NCBI GenBank assembly: GCA_964623515.1
Contig: CAZURV010000018.1
Span: forward strand, 1-34,730
DNA length: 34,730 nt
Source: RUG714 sp964623515
Lineage (GTDB): Bacteria > Bacillota > Clostridia > Oscillospirales > Acutalibacteraceae
Reading direction: 5' to 3'
Each line of letters opens with the position of its first letter. The first letter of the stretch is position 1. The notes under the pieces are model-generated. The model was not told where the DNA came from. It did no database searches and was given only the letters and a program-made list of their open reading frames with translations. The position numbers and the translations under genes are program-made. Shown here piece after piece: positions 13,490 through 20,004 of the stretch.

Positions 13490-14893
13490 ATGAAACACAA
13501 ACTTATGCATAAAATCGGCGGTATTATTATAGATAAAGCGCTGAAGTATGTTCAGAAAAATCCGGAAAGGAATCTGCTTAAAATCGTCAATGCCGCGAAA
13601 CGGCTGATGGGAAATACTTTTCCTGAAAAAGCGTATGACGGTATGGTAAAGATGGTTACGGATGAAAACAATAACTGGCATAATTTCATTATGAAAATTA
13701 TTGAAGAAACAGATCATAAAGTTATTAGAAAACTTCTGCTGGCATTCGGACTCCATGCAGGCATTTACGGAACAAGGGAAGTTCGCGCAAACAGGGAAAA
13801 ATACGGTTGCAACATTCCGTTCCTGATTCTGTTTGATCCCACAAGCTCCTGCAATCTAAAATGTAAGGGATGCTGGAGTGCGGAGTACGATCGCAAGCTG
13901 AATCTAAGTCTCGATGAAATGCGGAGTATCGTATCTCAGGGGAAGGCAATCGGAACACATCTTTATCTGCTGACAGGCGGGGAACCGCTTATGCGTAAGG
14001 ATGATATTATTACGCTTGCAAAGGAAAACCCGGATTGTGTATTTCTTGCATTCACAAATGCAACGTTGATTGATGAGAAATTTGCCGACGCTATGGCAGA
14101 GTGCGGAAACTTTATTGTTGCAATCAGCATTGAGGGAGATATGGAGAGTACCGATGCCCGCCGCGGTAACGGTATTTATCAAAAAGCGCGCCGTGCAATG
14201 GAACTGCTAAAGGCACGCAAATGCATTTTCGGCATTTCGGTTTGCTACACCAGGCAGAACGTCGATTCTGTAATAAGTGATGATTTTTTTGATGAAATGA
14301 TTGCATCAGGTGTGCGTTTCGGTATGTATTTTCATTATATGCCGGTCGGCAAAGGCGCCGATGTGAATATGATGCTCACTCCTGATCAGAGAGTGAAAAT
14401 TTATGATAAAATACGCAGTATGCGTTCTGCCGAAAACGGAAAACCGATGTTTGTTATGGATTTCCAGAACGACGGCGAGTTTGTCGGCGGCTGTATAGCG
14501 GGCGGAAGAAATTATTTTCATATCAATTCGGCGGGAGATATGGAACCCTGCGTGTTTATTCATTACAGCGATTCCAATATCCGCAGTAAAACCATTCTTG
14601 AGGGGCTGAAGAGCCCGCTATTTATGAAATATTATCACGGACAGCCGTTTAATGATAATCATTTGCGTCCCTGTCCGATGCTTGAAAATCCGCAGGAACT
14701 TCGGAAAATCATAAAAGAAACATCTGCGCATTCAACAGATATGATTGGCAAAGAGAGTGTGGATGAACTTTGCGGAAAGTGTGACAGATATGCTGAAATG
14801 TGGCAGAAAACAGCCGATGACCTTTGGAAATCCAAAGACAGATATAAACCTTATACGCAATATTATCGCGATACGGTGTCCGCAGGAAAATAA
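13490..14893 (+). CDS. Radical SAM protein with C-terminal SPASM-like cysteines
   Basis: A 467-residue enzyme; ATG 13490 follows CGGAGGAA. A helical N-terminal region (about 1-105, including ALKYVQKNPERNLLKIVNAA) precedes the radical SAM core. The 4Fe-4S motif CNLKCKGC has Cys121, Cys125 and Cys128, spaced CX3CX2C; the GGEPLM loop follows. Late cysteines (GGCIAGG, EPCVF, RPCPM, ELCGKC) suggest extra iron-sulfur binding as in SPASM proteins. The radical SAM family uses SAM and a cluster to start radical chemistry; the substrate here is unknown. I know close relatives in Clostridia with the same N-terminal helices but no assigned reaction. It lies 65 nt after the membrane gene without an obvious promoter, so co-transcription is possible. 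A GC-rich hairpin follows. Confidence 0.92.
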   Translation: MKHKLMHKIGGIIIDKALKYVQKNPERNLLKIVNAAKRLMGNTFPEKAYDGMVKMVTDENNNWHNFIMKIIEETDHKVIRKLLLAFGLHAGIYGTREVRANREKYGCNIPFLILFDPTSSCNLKCKGCWSAEYDRKLNLSLDEMRSIVSQGKAIGTHLYLLTGGEPLMRKDDIITLAKENPDCVFLAFTNATLIDEKFADAMAECGNFIVAISIEGDMESTDARRGNGIYQKARRAMELLKARKCIFGISVCYTRQNVDSVISDDFFDEMIASGVRFGMYFHYMPVGKGADVNMMLTPDQRVKIYDKIRSMRSAENGKPMFVMDFQNDGEFVGGCIAGGRNYFHINSAGDMEPCVFIHYSDSNIRSKTILEGLKSPLFMKYYHGQPFNDNHLRPCPMLENPQELRKIIKETSAHSTDMIGKESVDELCGKCDRYAEMWQKTADDLWKSKDRYKPYTQYYRDTVSAGK

Positions 14894-14901
14894 AATATAT
14901 A

Positions 14902-14934
14902 TCCGCCGCCGAAAAACGGCGGCGGACAGTTTTC
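14902..14934 (+). terminator. Hairpin terminator after radical SAM gene
   Basis: Perfect 10-bp stem TCCGCCGCCG/CGGCGGCGGA (14902-14911 with 14917-14926), loop AAAAA, followed by CAGTTTTC. Confidence 0.75.
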
Positions 14935-15041
14935 TGCCGCCGGCCGGGTTACGATAATTACAGTACGGCAATCCTTTTGAGAATATATAACCAGCGTGAA
15001 TTTGCTTTTTGCCGTGCCCACCGGGGTTTAACTGCATTTAT

Positions 15042-15070
15042 TTGACTTGTCTATATATATATGATATAAT
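15042..15070 (+). promoter_or_regulatory. Promoter of glycerophosphotransferase/acyltransferase operon
   Basis: -35 TTGACT (15042-15047), 17-nt TA-rich spacer, perfect -10 TATAAT (15065-15070), 77 nt before the GTG start. Confidence 0.85.
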
Positions 15071-15147
15071 TTTGCTCATATCATTCTGTGGCTTTTCCGT
15101 TTCGGGAAAGCCTGTTGTGTGTTTACGGAGGTCGAAAAGAGTAAAAA

Positions 15148-17952
15148 GTGAAACAGGAAAAATATTTATTTTCATTTGCAGTAATAGCAGAGTCGCGGGC
15201 AGGCTTTGCCGATTTTGTAAGTAGCTTGCATTTCAGTCAATCCGATATGGCGCAAACCCAATGGATAATTCTGGATAAAAGCCCTGATAACGGCGAAGAT
15301 GATGCAGAAAACGCCGCGTACAACAGGGCGATTGAAAACATGAAGTTACTCGGTGCGGAATATAAAAGATTTGACTGCGGCACGAGTGATACACAGTGTT
15401 ACAACGATTCCCTCGGCATGATAAAAGGGGAATTCGTCAACTTCACAAACGAGCATATCAGGTATGACAGGAATATACTCTTTAGAGTCAAAAAAGGGGG
15501 AGCGGATTATCTTGACAGCGCGCTTTTTGCAGTAGGGCACAGACTGCTCAAAACGGACGAGAACGGAAATTTAGATAAAATACCATTTAATATTTTTGCC
15601 GCCGTCTCACCCCTTACGAAAAAAGAACAGACTTCCGAAACGATGTTTATACGGTATTTTTTCAATGCATATTTTATAAGAACAGCCTTTCTCAGAGGCT
15701 TTTTGTTTACCGAGCCCTGCGCAGCCGAGGCGGGTATTACTCTTGTTTTCAAACTGCTTCGAGAAACGGGAGGATATATATATTTGCGCGGTGCGTTTTG
15801 CTATTATGACAGTCTGCTCAGTCGCCGTTCCAGCAATTATTACGGCTGCAGTGATAAAAATTTTTATATAGAATCTCTGGAAAATACGTTTGCCCCGATG
15901 ATTGCGCAATATGCCGAAAACGGCGAAAATATTCCCGTTTGGACGCAGAAATTTGTTTACTATCAGCTTTATTTCAAATTCTATTCAAACCTTAATTTAC
16001 GAAATCACTATCTTCTGGATGCGCAGGAAACAAATGAATTTTTTCGCCTTGCGGGTGATATCCTTAAATATATAGATGATGACATCATCATGGGGAGCTG
16101 TGATTATGCGCAGTTCGCGCCTCCGTTTATGATCAGAAATTTGTTTATGTATCTGAAATATGACGGAGATATTGATAGCCTTGAACGTAGCTTTGCACTT
16201 GAAAACGGAGCGCTTTACTATTATCAGCGCGGCAGCAAATACGATTTGTCAGGGCATCAGGACATTAAAATTATGGCGTTTAACGTAAAAGGCGGCTTCC
16301 TTTCGGTTGACGCGCGCTTTTTCACCAATCTTCTTTATGTGTATGCACCGGATTCCATTTATGCCTGTATGAACGGAAAAAAATATAATTGTCTTCATAC
16401 GGGCGTGTATGCGCACGATAAGATATTCGGTGTTTCGGTGGAAAAGAGCTATACGTTTAAGGTTTCTTTTCCGCTTAATGAGGTGAAAAAAGCCGGCACC
16501 GAAATTGCGTTCTATCTGGAACTCGGAGACGAATGCGTGAAATTGCCGTTGCATTTTAACAGGGCGCCGTCAAAACTGAATGAAAACTGTCCGTCGTCAT
16601 TTTGGATGTTTTCTGCGCCGTATGCGCTTGAATATTCGAATGGCGGTCTCAGAACCGTTGCGCTCACACAAGCGCAGGCGGCGAAAAGAAATAAAAAATT
16701 TACAAAAGAGGCAGTTGCAAAAATCAAAGCAACGGCTTCCGTATGCGAGAAATGGGAGGGACGCACCGAAGGATACGTTTCTTTGCTCAGAAAAATACGC
16801 GCCGATTACTATAATTTGAAGCACGATTTTGACGGCAGGAGAATTTGGATTTTCTTCGATAAGCTTTTTAAGGCGGGCGACAACGGTGAGTATTTGTTTC
16901 GTTATGCCGAGGCGCGTGAAAAACAGGATGGAATTGAGTGCTATTACATTGTTAACGATGATTGCCCTGATTATCCGCGGCTCAAAGAGGAATTCGGAGA
17001 TAAAATCCTTGTTTTTAATTCGCACAAATGCAGGCTTTACGGTTTGATGGCGGAAAATATCATCGCTACGCATCCGGACATTATCGAGTTTTTGGGATTT
17101 GACACAAGGATCACGCCGTTTGTTAAGGATTTGTTCAATCCGGGGCTTATCTGCATAGCACACGGAATAACGATACAGAAAAATGCCGATTATCAGAATC
17201 GGCTTTTCGACAATACGATGTTTTACACAACGAGCTCAAAATATGAGGTAAACCATATTTTGAAGCCGATCTACGGCTATGACAGAGACGAAATTGCGCT
17301 TACCGGTATGGCGCGTTTTGACGGTTTGAAGAACAACGATAAAAAGCAAATTCTCATTACCCCCACATGGCGCCGCAGTCTTGTAGGCACGGCAAAGAGA
17401 AATACTACAAGGGAGTATGCCGGAGAGTTTAAGAAAACCTCTTATTTTAAAATATATAATTCGCTTATCAACGATAAACGCCTGATTGAAACTGCTCGGA
17501 AGCACGCTTACAGAGTGATTTTTCTTCTGCATCCGTCTATGAGTGCGCAGATTGATGATTATGACAGGAACGATTACGTTGAACTGATTCAAGCGAGCGG
17601 AGATATGAACTATGAAAAGATTTTAACGCAGTCCAGCCTGATGGTTACCGACTATTCCGGAATACATTACGATTTCGGATATATGAGAAAGCCTGTTATA
17701 TATTATCAGCCTAAGGAAGTGCCGATGCGTTTTGAAGAGGGCGGAATGAAGTTTGCAACCATGGGGTTCGGTCCCGTATGTACGGAATATGAGCATGCAG
17801 TGAAGCTCATTTGCGAATATATTGAAAACAACTGTAAAATGCCGGAAGAATATAAGCGCCGCGCAGATGATTTCTTTGCGTTTGACGATTACAACAACTG
17901 TGCGCGTATTTATTCTGCTGTTGCCGAATGGACAGAACGGCGGGTGGATTGA
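15148..17952 (+). CDS. Two-domain GT-like / CDP-glycerol glycerophosphotransferase protein
   Basis: A 934-residue protein starting at GTG 15148; the GGAGGT site (15127-15132) is 15 nt upstream, a long spacing. The N-terminal third resembles a GT-A glycosyltransferase family 2 domain (YNDSLGMIKGEFVNFTNEHI, about 85-104), but the usual DSDD metal motif is replaced by TNEHI. The C-terminal half (about 545-930) is a Glyphos_transf domain as in TagF/TagB, with CIAHGITIQKNA (about 668-680), TPTWRRS and VTDYSGIHYDFGYM (about 833-846). Such enzymes move glycerol-phosphate (or ribitol-phosphate) from a CDP carrier to a teichoic acid or polysaccharide on the inner membrane face. Joined-domain proteins of this kind are known in wall-polymer loci. 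It is followed by an acyltransferase 41 nt later. Donor and acceptor are unknown. Confidence 0.9.
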   Translation: MKQEKYLFSFAVIAESRAGFADFVSSLHFSQSDMAQTQWIILDKSPDNGEDDAENAAYNRAIENMKLLGAEYKRFDCGTSDTQCYNDSLGMIKGEFVNFTNEHIRYDRNILFRVKKGGADYLDSALFAVGHRLLKTDENGNLDKIPFNIFAAVSPLTKKEQTSETMFIRYFFNAYFIRTAFLRGFLFTEPCAAEAGITLVFKLLRETGGYIYLRGAFCYYDSLLSRRSSNYYGCSDKNFYIESLENTFAPMIAQYAENGENIPVWTQKFVYYQLYFKFYSNLNLRNHYLLDAQETNEFFRLAGDILKYIDDDIIMGSCDYAQFAPPFMIRNLFMYLKYDGDIDSLERSFALENGALYYYQRGSKYDLSGHQDIKIMAFNVKGGFLSVDARFFTNLLYVYAPDSIYACMNGKKYNCLHTGVYAHDKIFGVSVEKSYTFKVSFPLNEVKKAGTEIAFYLELGDECVKLPLHFNRAPSKLNENCPSSFWMFSAPYALEYSNGGLRTVALTQAQAAKRNKKFTKEAVAKIKATASVCEKWEGRTEGYVSLLRKIRADYYNLKHDFDGRRIWIFFDKLFKAGDNGEYLFRYAEAREKQDGIECYYIVNDDCPDYPRLKEEFGDKILVFNSHKCRLYGLMAENIIATHPDIIEFLGFDTRITPFVKDLFNPGLICIAHGITIQKNADYQNRLFDNTMFYTTSSKYEVNHILKPIYGYDRDEIALTGMARFDGLKNNDKKQILITPTWRRSLVGTAKRNTTREYAGEFKKTSYFKIYNSLINDKRLIETARKHAYRVIFLLHPSMSAQIDDYDRNDYVELIQASGDMNYEKILTQSSLMVTDYSGIHYDFGYMRKPVIYYQPKEVPMRFEEGGMKFATMGFGPVCTEYEHAVKLICEYIENNCKMPEEYKRRADDFFAFDDYNNCARIYSAVAEWTERRVD

Positions 17953-17993
17953 TTTTCTGTGTTTTGCACAGGCTTAACCAAGGAGAAAATTTT

Positions 17994-19091
17994 ATGGGAG
18001 AGCTGAAAGAAAGAAAAGTCAGGGATTCCGGCATTGAAATGCTACGGATTTTAATGATGTTGCAAGTCGTTTTTTTGCATGTTTGCAGATACGGCGGTTT
18101 TACCGAAATTGCAACCGCGCACGGCGGCAAGCTTGAACTGTTTTACTGGATGATTATGATGATGTGCCGATGCCCAATATTTGTTTTTATAATGATAATG
18201 GGCTATTTCTCGGTAACATCAACCATAAGTTATTCTCAGCCCCGCACAGTTGGCAGAAAGCTGTGGAAAACATGGGCACCGATGATCTTTTATTCGGTGG
18301 CGTTGTATCTTGTGAGCGTGCCTACAGGGCTTGTTGAAGCGGATACGATGGATACCGTCGCGGTTTTTATGCCGGCTCTTGCGGGTACATGGTATTTTAT
18401 GACGTGCTATTTGATTCTAATTTTGCTTATGCCGTTTTTGAACAGAATGCTTGCCGGATTGTCCAAAAAAGATTATCTGATTTTGCTCGGAATTATGTTT
18501 TTTATTCTCAGCGTTTATCAGATTATCGCAAAAATCCCTTCGCTGAGCGGTTTGATTTTTATTAAGCAGACCGTTCTTACAAATGGCGGCAAAAGTATGT
18601 ACGATATGATTTATATGTATGTGCTCGGCGCGTATATCCGTATATATGTAAAACCACGCAAAAAACCGAACGTGATGTATCTTGTGGCGTTTTTGCTACT
18701 CGGTGTTGTCAACGCGCTACTGAGTTTCTTCCTTGAGGATTATGTAAAGCTCGGCGTTTACAATGACAATCCTTTTGCGGTGCTGCAGAGCGTTTGCATT
18801 TTTCTGTTTTTCAGGGATATCAAACTCAAATCGCCGGTTATCAACAAAATTTCCGGATATACGTTGTCGGTTTATCTTATCCATATGGACCCGTTTTTTA
18901 AAAACGTTATCTGGAACAGGATTTTTCCGTTTACCCAAACAAAAGCCTTTTATTCCCATTACTGGTTCCCGTTTGCGATTTTGGCGATATGCGTTGCGAT
19001 TTTTGCAGGCTGCTGTGTGATTGATGAGGTAAGGCAAATGCTTTTCCGAGGCGGAGAACGCATTGTTTCATCTGTAAAAAGGCGGACGTAA
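17994..19091 (+). CDS. Acyltransferase family 3 integral membrane protein
   Basis: A 365-residue protein; ATG 17994 follows AAGGAG. The family signature lies at the N-terminus: SGIEMLRILMMLQVVFLHV, with the catalytic-type His in the first membrane segment. About ten hydrophobic segments follow. Family 3 acyltransferases (OafA/WecH type) add acetyl or succinyl groups to sugars, usually on exported or lipid-linked glycans. Being directly behind the glycerophosphotransferase gene and in the same operon suggests it decorates the same surface polymer (inference). The acyl group and the site cannot be read from the sequence. Confidence 0.88.
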   Translation: MGELKERKVRDSGIEMLRILMMLQVVFLHVCRYGGFTEIATAHGGKLELFYWMIMMMCRCPIFVFIMIMGYFSVTSTISYSQPRTVGRKLWKTWAPMIFYSVALYLVSVPTGLVEADTMDTVAVFMPALAGTWYFMTCYLILILLMPFLNRMLAGLSKKDYLILLGIMFFILSVYQIIAKIPSLSGLIFIKQTVLTNGGKSMYDMIYMYVLGAYIRIYVKPRKKPNVMYLVAFLLLGVVNALLSFFLEDYVKLGVYNDNPFAVLQSVCIFLFFRDIKLKSPVINKISGYTLSVYLIHMDPFFKNVIWNRIFPFTQTKAFYSHYWFPFAILAICVAIFAGCCVIDEVRQMLFRGGERIVSSVKRRT

Positions 19092-19152
19092 GAGTTTTGC
19101 TTTCCGCAGTGCCAGAACGGATGCCCATATAAATATTATATTTATAAAATGC

Positions 19153-19181
19153 TTTACAAACCAGTGTTGGTATGATATAAT
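19153..19181 (+). promoter_or_regulatory. Promoter of rpsO
   Basis: -35 TTTACA (19153-19158), 17-nt spacer, perfect -10 TATAAT (19176-19181). Confidence 0.8.
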
Positions 19182-19191
19182 CTCAATAATT

Positions 19192-19258
19192 ACGGTTTCA
19201 CGGAATATTGCGTATGCCCCACAGGGGAATCACTGTTGCTTTATTCTGCGAAATCCGT
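19192..19258 (+). ncRNA. Candidate S15 autoregulatory leader
   Basis: The rpsO leader can fold into a basal stem ACGG/CCGT (19192-19195 with 19255-19258), a 10-position helix (19198-19207 with 19242-19251, one mismatch and one G-U) and an inner CCCC-ACA-GGGG hairpin (19217-19227). S15 is known to bind junction-type mRNA leaders that mimic its 16S site in several phyla. Location directly before rpsO supports the reading. Confidence 0.6.
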
Positions 19259-19285
19259 AAAATCAAACAAAGGAGTGATGTTGAA

Positions 19286-19549
19286 ATGACAGCAGAAGAA
19301 AAAACCGCTATCATCAAAGAATATGCAATACATGAGGGCGATACAGGTTCACCTGAAGTACAGATTGCGGTTCTTTCAAAAAGGATAAGCGATTTAACGG
19401 AGCATCTTAAAGTCCACAAAAAGGATAACCACAGCCGCAGAGGTCTTCTTAAAATGGTAGGTCATAGAAGAAATTTGCTCGCTTATCTGAAAAATACGGA
19501 TATTGAGAGATACCGTACTATCGTGAAGAGATTAGGGCTCAGAAAATAA
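19286..19549 (+). CDS. rpsO: 30S ribosomal protein S15
   Basis: An 87-residue protein (family about 89). It contains the conserved GSPEVQIAVLSKRISDLTEHLK, HKKDNHSRRGLLKMVGHRRNLLAYL and the terminal YRTIVKRLGLRK. S15 binds the central domain of 16S rRNA early in 30S assembly. The ATG at 19286 is chosen because it begins the conserved TAEEKTAIIKEYA; the in-frame ATG at 19208 lies within the structured leader. AAAGGAG is 11 nt upstream. The order rpsO then pnp is classic in bacteria, here separated by a terminator and 455 nt. Confidence 0.98.
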   Translation: MTAEEKTAIIKEYAIHEGDTGSPEVQIAVLSKRISDLTEHLKVHKKDNHSRRGLLKMVGHRRNLLAYLKNTDIERYRTIVKRLGLRK

Positions 19550-19556
19550 ACCGGAA

Positions 19557-19593
19557 AACAGGCGGAAGGATAACATCTTTCGTCTGTTCTTTA
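19557..19593 (+). terminator. Intrinsic terminator after rpsO
   Basis: 12-bp stem (19557-19568 with 19577-19588, two G-U pairs), 8-nt loop, followed by CTTTA. Confidence 0.75.
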
Positions 19594-19607
19594 TTGGTTT
19601 AAACCAA
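19594..19607. repeat. Palindrome TTGGTTTAAACCAA, second copy
   Basis: Same 14-bp palindrome as at 10003-10016. It sits directly after the rpsO terminator and at the edge of the dispersed repeat that follows. Confidence 0.7.
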
Positions 19608-19700
19608 ACATGGAGAAAACCTAAAATAATGCTGTTTTGCGATATACTGCACTAAAAATACCCGGAAAGCGTCAGCTGGACTGCGTTTTTGCCTTGTCTA
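19605..19700 (+). repeat. Dispersed intergenic repeat, copy A
   Basis: About 96 bp that aligns with 30376-30471 with a few gaps. Shared blocks: CAAACA then GGAGAAAACCT-like, TTTTGCRATATAC (19635-19647), TAAAAAT (19652-19658) and ACTGCGTTTYTTGCCTT (19680-19697). It lies between the rpsO terminator and pnp. The ORF that crosses it (19637-19894) is not believed to be a gene. Confidence 0.65.
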
Positions 19701-19918
19701 TCATCAAAAATTCGTTCTTTTCAGGAGCAGGGCACTTTTGTAAGGCAAACAAAATTTGCGGGTTAAAATATTTTATCTCTATTCAGCTTCAATCTTTGTT
19801 TGAAAATAAACGATTGGCAAAATTAGGATTACCTTGCAGGCTGACCGGACAGTTGGTTTGTACTTATGTCCTGAAACTGTATTCGGGGCTTTAAATTAAA
19901 TTTTTAAGAAAGGAAAAA

Positions 19919-19993
19919 GGAGCAAAAAGTTTGTTAGCCGCAAATTATGTTTCCGAAAGTTCGGGATTATAATTTGTTGCTAACGTTTGCTCC
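19919..19993 (+). promoter_or_regulatory. Long interrupted hairpin in pnp leader
   Basis: Four stacked stems: GGAGCAAA/TTTGCTCC (19919-19926 with 19986-19993), GTTAGC/GCTAAC (19933-19938 with 19979-19984), CAAATTAT/ATAATTTG (19941-19948 with 19969-19976) and CCGAA/TTCGG (19953-19957 with 19960-19964). It ends 11 nt before the pnp ATG. In E. coli a hairpin in the pnp leader is cut by RNase III and then used by PNPase for self-control; a similar role is inferred here. Confidence 0.7.
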
Positions 19994-20004
19994 GGTAAAA
20001 TAAG

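Larger units (their letters stand above)
19594..20004 (+). other. Gene-free stretch between rpsO and pnp
   Basis: Holds the palindrome (19594), dispersed repeat copy A (19605-19700), an AT-rich part without recognisable features (about 19700-19905) and the pnp leader hairpin (19919-19993). I found no convincing consensus promoter for pnp. Confidence 0.6.

Noticed and set aside
15020..15055. Third copy of the dispersed repeat (TTTAACTGCATTTATTTGACTT)
   Set aside because: Only about 20 nt resemble the repeat core, the rest does not align and the stretch is part of a promoter. Possible but not supported.
15041..15064. TA dinucleotide run as a microsatellite
   Set aside because: It is the spacer of a well-formed promoter (TTGACT...TATAAT with 17 nt) and only a few units long.
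19637..19894. 85-codon ORF between rpsO and pnp
   Set aside because: No ribosome site, it begins inside the dispersed repeat, and its protein has no recognisable domain. The other repeat copy does not keep the frame.
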